In this document: piece by piece, positions 42,267 through 53,405 of the stretch
Position numbering within the stretch: position 1 is the first letter of the stretch
Layout: the number at the start of each line of letters is the position of its first letter
Source: Heterotrichella gracilis
Taxonomy: Eukaryota; Sar; Xanthophyceae; Tribonematales; Xanthonemataceae
Direction: 5' to 3'
Assembly: GCA_032358255.1 (NCBI GenBank)
Contig: JAULBX010024405.1
Span: 219,536 to 283,535, forward strand
DNA: 64,000 nucleotides
Notes under the pieces: model-generated
What the model was told of the DNA's origin: nothing
Seen by the model: only the letters and a program-made list of their open reading frames with translations
Database searches by the model: none
Translations under genes and position numbers: made by a program

Positions 42267-45200
42267 CTATTTATTAAAAAATATATTCTTATTCTTATTA
42301 TTTACCTGTGAAATGCGCAGCAGTATCTTGGTGTTCTTCCCCTTGTCCAGTGCGTGGTCCAGGGCCTCGTCAAACTCGGTGGACAGCTCATACCTGGGGG
42401 GGAAATATACAAATATAATTTTAACGGAAGAATGTGTGAAAACGAATGACACAAAGAAAAGCAAGGGAGGGCTTGGCGTAGCAGGCCATGGCAAGGGGGT
42501 GTGCCTGTGGTGCGTAAGACCTGCTGCATGCTTTCTACTTGAAGGTTCGATGATCCTATAAATTATAATCAAAGTTGGCAAAGGGTTCATCCAGCTGGGC
42601 GCCACTCAATCTGTGTAGGTGATGCGCTGAAATGCGCTGAAAACAGCATACAGTGTATTTCACCAATGGGGACTCACTCCGTGTACGTGATGCGCATCTT
42701 GTTTGCGTTGACCAGCTTGGCGATGGACTCCAGCATGCGCGGCACCTTGCCCTTGTTGCTGCTCATCCACTTGCGCAGGTTGAAGCCCTTCACCTGAGGG
42801 CGCAGGGGCAGCAAGTGGGTTGGCATTATCGCAATTTGAGTGTTATTTTACTTACTTTTATTCATTATTATAAGTAGTATTGTTGCTCTTCATCCACTTG
42901 CGCAGGGTGAAGCCTGAAGGCGCAAGGGCAGCAAGTGGTTTCAAATCTAGATTGACATGAAAAAGCACAAATAAGCGGCCAAATTTGAGAGAGCAGGGAT
43001 AGAGGGTGCCGAGTAACGCACACTTGAAATGCACCCAATATATGAATTGAAACAAAAACCTATAGAAGACGGCGTAGGTTTAACACGGCACCACGCCATA
43101 CCCTCAGTTTGGGTACAGAAATAGAAAAGCACCTCAAAATTGCTGGTCGCTCAACATAACCTGTCAGCCACTCAACTGACATCATTTGGTGTACCCGGTT
43201 GTACACCGCGATGTCCTTGTTTATTTGTTCCTTATTGTCCCAGACCCTCCCATGCAATGCGTAAGGTGGCACCCCTGCACCCAGAAACCCTAAACCCTAC
43301 AGCGCACCGTCAGGTCCCTGAACACCCATGTGTGCCAGGGCCACACAGGCGCCTTGCCCCCGATGCACCCGTAGATCACCAGCTGGCCGTTCTGTGGGAA
43401 ATGACAAGTAGGGGGGGTGAGGAGGGTTCTTGTTCACAGGGAGTGTGAGAAAGTGGAGTTTGAAAAGGTAGCTGGGGCACTGGGGCATGCGAGAAGGATG
43501 CCCATGCATGCCCATGCATGCGTGCCATGGTCAGTTAGTCGTCTTGTTTTTCTCAAATACCCACAAGCTGGTACAAATTGTGGACAGGCAGGGCGTGTGA
43601 GAAACTATACAGATCAGTTTGTTGCATGGAAATGGAATGTGAGAGAAGGTGGGTGCTAAATTGGGCGTGTAGCAATGGCATGCGGACGCCGGCAATCATG
43701 CATGTGGCGGGTGATCAATCATGTGCTGCCCCAAAACCCTAACATGCACTGCTCTGAAAACCCTAACATGCGCTACCCTGAAACCCTACATGTGCACTCA
43801 ATCGTGCTTACATCTGCCAGGCAGTCTGTGAGGCGCTGCGTTGATACCCCCCCCACCGCATCCAGCCCCAGCTTGGGCTTCGCGTAGATCTTGCCCTGCT
43901 CTAGCTCAGTCTGCAGGGTGGGGAAAATAAAATACCTTTTTTTGTATTATGTACATGTATTTTTTGTGTTTAATTTTGAAGAGAGGAGGGTCATGTTTCA
44001 GCGTGGGCTTGGCGTAGATTTTGCCCTGCTCAAGCTCAGTCTGCAGGGTGGAAAAAAAGATAACTGAAACACAACTTTTTTATGTTATTTTAAAGAGAGG
44101 AGGGTCATGTCCCAGCTTGGGTTAGGCGTAGATCTTGCCCTGCTCAAGCTCAGTCTGCAGGGTGTGGAAATTAACATAGACTTAACAAGAACATACGGCG
44201 GTTATTTTTTCATTAAAACGAATAAAGAAATGTTGTGCAGCTTGTCCAACACATGCTGGGAGGGCATCCTTTTTAAATTGTAAATGGACAGGTGGGTAAT
44301 GCCCCAGCTTGGGCTTAGCATAGATCTTGCCCTGCTCAAGCTCAGTCTGCAGGGAGTGGAAAATAAGGTGAATTTGATAAAACTATTGAACTGAAACAAT
44401 TTTACGAGCTGTGCAACATATGCTGGGAGGGCACCGTTTTCCGAAATAGGGATGAACAGGTGGGACTCATGCTCCAGCTTGGGGATGGAGATTCCGAGGG
44501 CCTTGCGCGATTGCATGCGCCCCATCCTCTATACAGATATCTTTCAAAAAGCAAAATTTCAAATCCCAAGGGGTTCTGCCCTGCACCCACCTTGATGGAC
44601 CCCTTGTCTGCGAAAACCTCCGCCGCTCCCAGGGACTTGAGCCACAGCGCGGTCTTCTCAAAAGTGCCGTTCTCGTGGTCCTGCATGGGTGGTAGCAATG
44701 CCGGCAGATTTAGTGGTTGTACACATCATGTACAGCCCTGACAGTAATGCCCTTTTGCTCACGTGCGCTTCCTGAAGTAATATGCATTCAGCAACAGCTG
44801 TTGTTAACCAGCTGCTTGGCTTTGCTGGTTTTGAGCTGCCAAAAGGCTTCAAGGTCACAGCAGTCAGAATTGCGCCAGAAATTTCCGTCCCTGCCACCGT
44901 TACAAGCGCATGATTAGGAACAGCATAGTGTCAGCAAAATGAAACTTACTGACTGCAAGCCAGAACCATGACTGCAAGCTGGAAGTGGTTTATTGGGGGA
45001 AATCAGCACCATATATGATAAACTTTTGGTAGTGGTAAACTAAACAGCTGCATTTTCCCCCTGGTTGTTTTTCTTTGCTTTACATGGATGACTGCAAAGC
45101 AGCGCAGCCTGAGCAGGAAGCAGAACACCACAATCAATACGCATATCACAATTTATATTTCTAAATTGTAAGTCATGGTACTTTACCTGGATGACTGCAA

Positions 45201-48200
45201 AACAGCGCAGCCTGAGCAGGAAGCAGAACTGCACGATGAGCTGGCCCACAGTGCTGTTGGCTGCATTCACCATCACGCAGTCGCCGGGCTGCACAAAGGG
45301 TGGGGGAGGGGGGGGAAGAACCCTTAGTTAGGGGTGAGGTGGGAAACCATTGGTTAGGGTTGGACCAGCAGCAGGTGGGCAGGGCGTGAACCTGGCCTAG
45401 GGTTTGGATTCAGGGTTGACACAGCACAGCCACACAGGTGCATCAGGGAGTAGGAGTTCAGCGATTAGGGTTTATGGTTTTTTCACTATCACGCAGTTTC
45501 AAAACCCTGTCTGCAACCACCTCCTCTGCCCCAGGACCTTGACCCGCAGTGCAGCCTTTCAAAACACTTTTTGCCGCATCCCTGAAACAAAATTGTCTGT
45601 TTCTTTAGCAATGGTGATTTGCTGCGCACACGTTGTCTACACCCCAGCGTGCAGAAACGTCAACTGCAGCGTCTGGCGCCACGACCAAACCCTCTGTACC
45701 ATGGTGTTCCCACCTCCTTCCCCCCCTCATCCCACACAACCCACCTTCAGGAAGTCTGCGTCCTCTAACACCCTGTATGCCACGCACATCTCCCGCATCA
45801 TCGCGGCAAGCTCCATGGGCATGAGGTCAACAGGGACCTGAAGGGGGAATACAAGAAAATAATTAACAAAATGACAATTTAATTATTTCATAAATGCATG
45901 CGTATGCGCATCATGGCGGTCAGCTCCATGGGCATGAGGTCACCAGGGACCTGCACGGTAAATAAAGCATATTGACGAAACAAAAATAAGAATATAATGA
46001 CTTCATAAATGCATACGTATGCGCATCATGGCGGCCAGCTCCATGGGCATGAGGTCGACAGGAACCTACACAGAAATTAATTCAAATTAATCAAGCAAGC
46101 AAAACCATCAGGTAATACGCGTCTCGCATCAAGTGATTAGGGGGCTTGGTGATGAAGGGAGAGCCTAGGGTTTGGGTTCTAGGATGTAGGGTTTAGGGTT
46201 CAAAGCTGGTCCCTTGCGAATGCGTCCGGAATCCCATGCACCAGGCGTGGTCGACAGGTATTAAAAGTTGACCAGCAAGAACAAACGTTCACACAATCCT
46301 AGGTTCAGGGTCTAGATGTAGGGACTTGAGTGCAGGGCTAGTCCATCCACGCAGAAATCCAATGCTTGCAAAAGCCAGCACTCCCCCCAACCTTCATGCA
46401 GTCCTTCTCCTTCCACACCGCCAGCGACCGCCAGGTGCCCATGTGTGTCTTGAAGGGGACCACCCAGTCGTTCTCGTTCAGGTTCTTCACACCGGGGCCA
46501 ACCTGTGGGGGTTGCAGTGGGGGGTGGGGAGAGGGATGGGGTGAGTGGCGTGGGTGAGGTGATGGGGATGGCGGAAAGGGGTTGTGGCAAAATTGGGGAG
46601 GGCAACTTGTGAGTGCCAGGTGGCAGTGTACCTTGCAAAGAAAGGGGGTAGATAATACCCCCTATTATCTATAAATAAATAAATAGATAAATAGCTATGC
46701 AGCCTGTCCTTGAACAAGCGCGTTGGTTAAGGAAGAGGAATTAGCAGAGAGAAGGACATTATCTAGGTATTATCTATAGATAGTATACCAGGAGTGGGTG
46801 GGTACACAAGGGGGTAGAGAGATTGTGCCCCTGAGGGTGGGTGGCATCAAGGGGAGTCAGGAATACTACAGGCCTATTTTATGTAGCATAGGATCCTTAA
46901 AAGGCTCATTGAATTGAGGTCTCAACTCTGGGCCGCATTAAGGTTTTCAATTGAGTGGAAAGTGGGTGTTCACATGAGGTAGCATGGGAGGCAATTTGGA
47001 GGCGAGGCATGCAACAGAGTCAAGCTTGGGAGTCAGTGATCAACGAGTCCAACCACCCTTCCAAATTCAGGGGAGTTCAAGAACCAATGCAACAGCGTCA
47101 TGCAGCGGAATCAATAAGTCAAGGCTCTTAGTACGGCAGTGGTCTGTGAGAGCTCACACCAAAAGCCGGAGCAAGATGCCCGGCATTGTCTGAATCTGCT
47201 GCATAATGCTGCCACATTGGTTCCTTAACACCCCCAGATGTGGAGGTGATGGAACTTGTGGGATCCGCTGGTCCCGCTACATGAATCGTCACATTGAAAG
47301 CTAGAATACATTTGTTTTGGGAAATGTGAGACCCCTCACACCAGAGGCCAAGCATCCCTAGATGCTATCCCCGGGATCATGCATGCGTATGGAGTTCAGA
47401 GCAACAGTCCCCACCCACACACGAGAACTTACAGCCATGGGCAAAATCCCAGGGCCAGCGGTCCTCCAATCCCAGGGACCACTCATCACCCACAAAGTCA
47501 AAAAATATATACTTACCAATCTAATTAGTTACATGAGCTGTGATCCTACTTGTGTGCATTGTTATTACTACGATTTTGATTCCTATGCTGCATTTGCAAA
47601 TGGGAGTTTTAAATTCGCCCCACCCACCTTCATGACCACACCGATGCCATCATGCCCCGCCACAAAGGGGGTCTTCACGCTCTCGTTGGCGTACCACCCG
47701 CCAGTCATGCAGGTGTAGAGGTCAGCGGGGTTGACGGGTGCGTAGCGGATGCTCACCAGCACCTCGCCCCACTCTAGCTCTTTGGGAAGGGCCTCCAACT
47801 CCACAGAGAGGGTTTCCTTGGGCTGGCCACCAGCCTTGCACTTGACCTGTGGGAAAGGGATGATGATCTTGGTTGCTGGGAGTGGGGATAGCACAAATGG
47901 GTGGCTTTCCCAAGAATTGTGCGTTGTTGTAGGGTATTGGGTTAGGGTCGATCTGGAGACCCAAATTCAGCTCATTGGGCAGGGCCTCCAGGTCAGCTGA
48001 GAGGGTCTCCTTGGGTTGGCCACCAGCTGTGCACTTGACTTGGGGACATGGGCTATAGATAGATCTGAGGTGGCCATGACACAGGGTACAGAGTGATGGT
48101 TAAGGAGTTATGGGGTGATGGAGGGTTTCCTTGCGTGTTTTTCCTGGGGTTTCAATGAGATGGAGGGTTTCAATGAGGGTATCCTTATGAGTTTGTTCTA

Positions 48201-50654
48201 GGGCTTTCCTTGGGGTTCCCGATCACGAGCAGGCGCACCGGGTATGCCTGGATGTTCGACAGGAATATTGGGTTGTAGGTGTCCTTGACTACTGGTTTCA
48301 TGAAGGGTTGTCACGGGTTGTCCCTAGGCTTTTCCTTGGGTTCTAGTAAGCAGGCGCACCGTGCAGGCCTTGATGTCTGGCAGGGAGACTGGGTCATAGG
48401 TGCCCTTGACCACCCCAAACTTGTCTGGAAAGGGATCTGGAGGCTGTCAAGGGTTTCCTTAGGGGTTTTCTCTAGGGCTTTCCTTAGGTTTTCTGTTTGT
48501 TTAGTTATTTGTTTGTTCATTTCATTTTCTCATTGGCAGGCGCACCGTGTATGCCTTGATGTCTGGCAGGAAGACTGGGTCGTAGGTGCCCTTGACCACC
48601 CCAAACTTGTCTGCAACCGTCTCAGAGGTCCATGTCTGGGGGCCATGCTCACCCCGACTGCGCATCCACGCCTGCACATTCAATAAAACAAATGAAATCA
48701 GAAAATCCAATGTACCTGCGCTACTGGAAACGCTATGTGAGACGTGCTCTGTCCCAGGGTTTAGGGTTTTGTGTGAACGTGGTGTCACATTGCGTATTTT
48801 TCAGCCACCTTGCTCGGAGGTCCATGTCTGGGGGCCATGCGCACCCCGGCTGCGCATCCACGCCTGCGAAATAACCAAAGAACAAATAAAGAGCGAGCGC
48901 GGGCGGGATATGAACGAGAGCATACCTCATGCACTGTAGTACTTTGGTGCCTGAGTAGGTGATACACATTATTATTGAGTTGTATCAAGTACACCTTGTT
49001 ATTTGTCCATTTGCATTAGGGATGTAAAATACGTAATATGCACAGACTTAATTCGCAATTTTACATGCTCGCACCTCAAATCCGGCGGTGTGCGTCTGGA
49101 ACTCCGGTGCCTGCCTCACAGTAATCTGCTCAGACATGCTGGCCTTGTCCATCTCCTGCTGCCAGATCTTCTCACGGAAGTTGCCTGGGAAATTCACGTA
49201 CAAGGTGAAAAACTTACAAACCCAATAAACATTCAGAAATAAAGTCAATACTATAAATTATGTTTAAAAATACTGGCCTTCTCCATCTCCTGCTGCCAGG
49301 TCTTCTCACGGAAGTTGCCTGGGGAATTCACGTACAAGGTGAAAAACTTGCAAACCTAATACACATTCAGAAATAAAGTGAAGTATAAATTATGTCAAAA
49401 AATGCAGGTGCCTTGTCCATCTCTTGCTGCCAGATCTTCTCACGGAAGTTGCCTCAGCAGTAGCACATGCAAGGTGAATAATTAAAAACCGCTAACGAAT
49501 CGAGGTTTGGCCTTGAACAAGATGCAGCCCTTGCGGTTTCTGTTGCATGCATACTCTTTACATGATCACACACCTCCACCTAAGCCATCCATGAACTTCT
49601 CCTCAACGGTCCTCTGGGGTAAGGGTGTAGGGTTTAGGGTTTAGGTGCTTCCCGCACCTCCACCGAAGCCATCCATGAACTCCTCCTCAACGGTCTTCTG
49701 GATCTTGCCAGTGGTGTCATATTGCTTCCTCTGCACACAGCAAAGCACTTCAGTAGGTGGAGGGCGGTTGGAAGGGTTGCTCTGCAATCATGGCTGTCCA
49801 CCGACTGCTTTGGACAGGGTTGCTACATGCCTTCCAGCCAGATATAGTCCTGCAAAAAGTTCAACTTTCCATGGGACACCCCGCCTTGCCTGTCCTGCCA
49901 CTGTTTGCCCTGCTACTAATTCTTGGCCGCCTGATGAACCTCTCGAAAGCAAACTCCATAATTGGTTTTTTGAGTGCGCCTAATAATGGTCAGACGGTGG
50001 TCCATCACCACTAGGCCCCCTTCACCAGCAGTGACAAAACCTTACAAGTCAGACACTGTCCACTTGCCAACCCAAACCCCACCCTTCGGGTGCAAGCACT
50101 TGCCTTGGCAGCATCTGAGAGCACCTCGTATGCCTGCTGGATGCCCTTGAACTTGATCGGGTCGCCCCCCTTGTCTGGGTGCTCCTTGGTGATCAGGGTG
50201 CGGTAGGCGCGCCGCACCTGGGCAAGAGGGCAACAGAAGCAGTGAGTACAACCATGTGTGTTCCATGAGCTTCATGGTTGTAACTTTAGCGTGGTATGGA
50301 TGGATTTTGGACCAGGTCAGCCACAGGTCCTTACACAGGTGCCAGTTTTTGTGAGCAGGGCAAGGGTTGGCACACTGTCTGGGTAGCAGTAGCGTACAGA
50401 CAAGGGGGCTAAGGGCGTTGGTTTTAGTTTTTAAAGGGGTTTCCTAGACACAGTAGGTGGCCAACCCTTCCCGTACCTATGCGATACAGGCATGGGGTGG
50501 GTGCAAGCTGATGTCTGCCCAAACAGAACACACACTGACGACGGTTATATACCGGTTGTAATTCGCGCCATAATATACCACCAGCACATACCTCTGTTTC
50601 TGTGGAGGCCTTAGAGACCCCCAGGATCTTGTAGAGGTCAACGGTGTCAGTCAT
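42267..50654 (-). CDS. J-domain / mitochondrial-type enoyl reductase (MECR-like) fusion, about 508 aa
   Basis: Fourteen exons, all in phase: 50592-50654, 50104-50217, 49658-49730, 49075-49184, 48546-48671, 47628-47846, 46392-46502, 45745-45837, 45187-45288, 44591-44680, 43812-43910, 43308-43391, 42678-42793 and 42267-42393. Residues 1-65 are a J domain: DLYKILGVSK, TLITKEHPDKGGDP with the HPD motif, QQAYEVLSD. A linker follows (EEEFMDGFGGG, AGFEAWMRSRGEHGP). From about residue 157 it is an MDR reductase: GEVLVSIRYAPVNPADLY, GHDGIGVV, GPGVKNLNENDWVVP, GTWRSLAVW, NAANSTVGQ (NADPH site), LKSLGAAEVF, LDAVGG and QLVIYGCIGG. This is the block order of trans-2-enoyl-CoA reductase MECR/Etr1. The J domain begins at the start Met, so no transit peptide is seen. 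Intron 2 is GC-AG (AAG|GCAAGT at 50104). The last exon may instead splice to a shorter tail. Confidence 0.85.
42603..42930 (-). repeat. Echoes on both sides of reductase exon 42678-42793
   Basis: The downstream copy near 42605-42640 repeats the exon end (TCTGTGTAGGTGATGCGC). The upstream copy near 42885-42930 repeats its start and acceptor region (CATCCACTTGCGCAGG). Confidence 0.7.
43985..44360 (-). repeat. Three upstream echoes of reductase exon 43812-43910
   Basis: Near-identical copies at about 44000-44050, 44115-44165 and 44298-44355 repeat the exon start (TELEQGKIYAKPKLG codons) and its CTGCAG acceptor. Each is followed upstream by AT-rich spacer of 70-140 bases. These echoes lack telomere motifs. 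Confidence 0.92.
45060..45120 (-). repeat. Downstream echo of reductase exon 45187-45288
   Basis: CATGGATGACTGCAAAGCAG and the following CGCAGCCTGAGCAGGAAGCAG repeat the exon end and donor region. Confidence 0.88.
45905..46070 (-). repeat. Two upstream echoes of reductase exon 45745-45837
   Basis: Copies at 45908-45955 and 46022-46068 repeat the acceptor and first codons (VPVDLMPMELAA), spaced about 115 bases with AT-rich sequence. Confidence 0.9.
46676..46745. repeat. Dispersed repeat copy 2 (partner 18623-18690)
   Basis: Same core, GTCCTTGAA...GCGTTGGTTAAGGAAGAGGA, next to AAATAAATAAATAGATAAAT. It lies inside the reductase intron 46503-47627, which has no other supported feature. Confidence 0.6.
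47965..48440 (-). repeat. Echoes in the reductase intron between exons 5 and 6
   Basis: One upstream echo of exon 6 (47970-48050) stands beside two downstream echoes of exon 5 (about 48195-48290 and 48345-48430). Opposite exon edges are thus copied into the same intron, each beside its own parent. Confidence 0.88.
48815..48875 (-). repeat. Upstream echo of exon 5 of the fusion gene
   Basis: GGTCCATGTCTGGGGGCCATG and GCGCATCCACGCCTGCG repeat the exon start and acceptor at 48630-48675. Confidence 0.88.
49265..49625 (-). repeat. Echoes flanking exons 3 and 4 of the fusion gene
   Basis: Two upstream echoes of exon 4 start (FREKIWQQEMDKA codons) lie at 49270-49345 and 49415-49460. A downstream echo of exon 3 end (VEEEFMDGFGG region) is at 49568-49615. 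Confidence 0.88.
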
Positions 50655-51790
50655 GGCTGCAGGGCTTTATCCAGACTTGGTGGTGGTGGTGACGGAGATG
50701 TGTGCGACAGGTATTGCAAACCTCAATCAAATTATGGACTCCTAAATCCCGTTGGGTGCAGTGCAACCACGCTGCGTACAAGCCAACTTATAGGTGGGCG
50801 CTTTTGGTGTCAGCCCACAACCTTGACCTCTATACGCTGCTTGGAGTTTGCTGTCAACCTGCACGGTGCTTGCACATTCTCAGAAAAAAGGTGAAAGTAT
50901 TTTCAGTATTTTTGAATACGAATTTGGTCAGCAATGGGAGGCGATGGCTCTAGAACCCAACGGGGATTCTGAACCCCATTCTACTCGGCATGTGACAGAT
51001 GGACGCGGTGCGACGTCAGGGCTGGAAGCGATTGCAACGGAGCGGGCTGTGTCGGTGCTGTAAGTTGATCCGTTGATACTACACTTCCTGAGTGACTGCG
51101 ACAAAGTGCATACGCCACAGTAGCAATGAACAGACAGGCACCGTTTCACAGGGAGGGAAAGTGCGCCCAGTTGCAGAGGCCCCAGTCTCAGCGCCGGAAT
51201 ACCCCACGTAGTTCACAGGAACGCGAAGCAGTTGTTGCTAAACCATGAGAAACGCGTATGCCTGTATGTGGCTTACGCCATGTGGTGGCCCCCTCGCCCC
51301 CAATCATGCCTGTGGCGAATGCATGCATGTGGAAAAGCTTCTCACCTTGATCCGCAAGCTGCGAGTCTCGATTGTCTGGGGTGTGATCCCAGGCTTTACT
51401 AATCACTTCTGGGCGATGTAACGTGAGGTTGTACGCTGTTATCGCTCAAAAGCTTGAGCGAAAGTTGGGCGCTGATTGAGGGGTGCATGTCCTCCCCGCT
51501 GGTAGGACCTACCATTACTCCCAACTCAAGTGAAGACCGCCGCTTCGAGCAATATATGCTCAAGAAAGACCACCATTGCTGGCCATCTGCACCGTATTCC
51601 TACGAGAATGCCTATAACCAACCACTAGTAGCAAACTCCAGTTGCCTACAAGCATCCTGCACCTTGTTCCAGGTGGCATCGTGGGTGATGAACGTAGCAC
51701 CGGGCTTGTGAAGGACTTGTGTTTGCACGTTGCACCTGCTGTGTTTAAAGTACGGTTTAGTGTCAAAGCAATCGCAGTAAGCAAGGCACC
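50655..51790. other. Divergent spacer between the fusion gene and SEC61 gamma
   Basis: It should hold both promoters. No gene, telomere block or inverted repeat was noticed. Short open frames lack motifs. Confidence 0.5.
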
Positions 51791-52160
51791 ATGGAAGCTG
51801 TTGTAACGCCATTGAAGGAGTTCTCAAAGAACAGTATCAGGCTGGTGAAGAGGTGTACGAAACCAGACAGGAAAGGTACGACCGATGTGGCACCTTGCCT
51901 TGCTGCAAGCAATTTCACACAGGTGCAGCTGGGCTGATAACGCCACGCTTGTCTCGCAGAGTTCAACAAGATCACGATACGGACGTCCCTGGGCTTTGTG
52001 GTGATGGGCTTCATCGGCTTCTTTGTGAAGCTGATCTTCATCGTAAGGACACGATTATGTTTGCTGACAGTTCACTTGTTTGCACCATCGTTGCATCAAT
52101 CTGAAGTCTGTGCCACCGTTGCAGCCCATCAACCAAATTATCGTGGGAGGATCTGCTTGA
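51791..52160 (+). CDS. SEC61G: Protein transport protein SEC61 subunit gamma, 67 aa
   Basis: Three exons, 51791-51875, 51960-52042 and 52125-52160 (204 bases, phases fit). The protein begins [20 protein letters not shown], continues [10 protein letters not shown] and [20 protein letters not shown], and ends [10 protein letters not shown]. This is the whole SEC61 gamma/SecE pattern at normal length: a cytosolic amphipathic helix, the RCxKPDRKEF loop and one tail-anchor membrane helix. It clamps the Sec61 channel of the endoplasmic reticulum. Introns are short and free of echoes. Confidence 0.97.
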
Positions 52161-53405
52161 TGGAGGCCATCTGCCCGACCAAGACATTGGCTAGGAGCAC
52201 ACCAAGTGGGAACTGCCTTCTGTCAGTGTTTTTTATGTGGCTGGCAGCGATGGGGGCGTTCATGTCTAGGCAAGCATGCAATCGGATTCAGTTTTGATAA
52301 CCGTGATGATGGTGCACCGGGTGGTATGTGCCACAGGGGTCAGTGGGCAACGCAGTGACATGCATGTGGTGCTCTCACCCTCCCAGTTGACAGTGCCCCA
52401 TGATGTGTTGCACAGTGTTATGGATGGGACAGCAGGGTGGCCTTGAAGTGTTGAAGCAGTGTATTTTAACATACTGCAAGCCAGATTGGCCATCAGCTCT
52501 GCGTAACGCTCTGACAATTCGTCTATGCTTTCTTTACGCTTTGGTTTGGTGTTGTGAATTGGACTCGTATTGGGGGCTAGTAACGGCGGGGTTCACAGAA
52601 TCCTACTTGAAACAGGGCTTGAGACACTTGTAACAAATAATCCTGCGCACTCCTTAGTGGAAAGCTAGACAGCAGTTGGGCAACGACTGTTGCACAAGTG
52701 CGGTGACCCATGCAGCTATTGCCATCAGTGATTTTGCTATTGCTACTTGAAAACCCAGACCCTGTCTGGCATTGCATGTCGCATGTGGTCGATGACGCCT
52801 GGAAAGCATGGGTGTTACTGGCCTGTGCCCTCAGCGCCAGATCCAAGCTTTTCGGCCTAGCCAGCTGGATCAACCCCTGTGTTACACTTGGACTGTCATT
52901 CTTTTGAACGTCGTTGGGTTCCATTTGGCTGCCCATCACAGCCTGTGCTTTGGTGCCTGAGGAACCACCTGGCACACCCCTCAGGGAGTCAAGTACCTTA
53001 ACTGGTACGGACACAGTACACGCTGGCACTGCCCAATCTGGAGCTGCTGTGACGTATCAGCCAGCCTAAGCCCGAGCCCTTGCTGGCACAGGTGCTTTGG
53101 ACCTGAGCTAGCCATGCCGCAACGCCCCTTGCCAGGGTAGCGAGACAAAGCAACTGCAACAATTGTCCCCCGTGTGACACGCGATGGGCCGCCCTGAGCC
53201 CACATATTTCCCCACCATAGTACAAAGATGTACCTCTGTTGCTAGTTCTAGCACCTCAGGCGCCAAGTAGTACGACCAGATGTTATGTTACAGGGGGTGC
53301 TGCTCACGGGAACACAATGGTAAGCTCTGGCAGCTCGATGCGGCCAGCGATGAGGTCCAGGTCTCGCTGGCGCTCATCCGAAACCCTACACACAAACCCT
53401 AAACC
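52161..53405. other. Convergent spacer between SEC61 gamma and eS19
   Basis: 3' flanks. A 150-codon open frame on the minus strand (52577-53029) and a plus frame at 52710-52907 show no motif. The eS19 exon-end echo at 53305-53390 lies at its right end. Confidence 0.5.
53305..53390 (-). repeat. Downstream echo of the last eS19 exon
   Basis: GAACACAATGGTAAGCTCTGG and CAGCTCGATGCGGCCAGCGA repeat the coding end 53411-53480 beyond the stop, followed by ACCCTAAACC. It lies past the gene's last exon, so echoing is not confined to introns. Confidence 0.85.

Noticed and set aside
52577-53029. 150-codon minus-strand open frame
   Set aside because: No motif, no splice context and no family resemblance; it lies in a convergent spacer.
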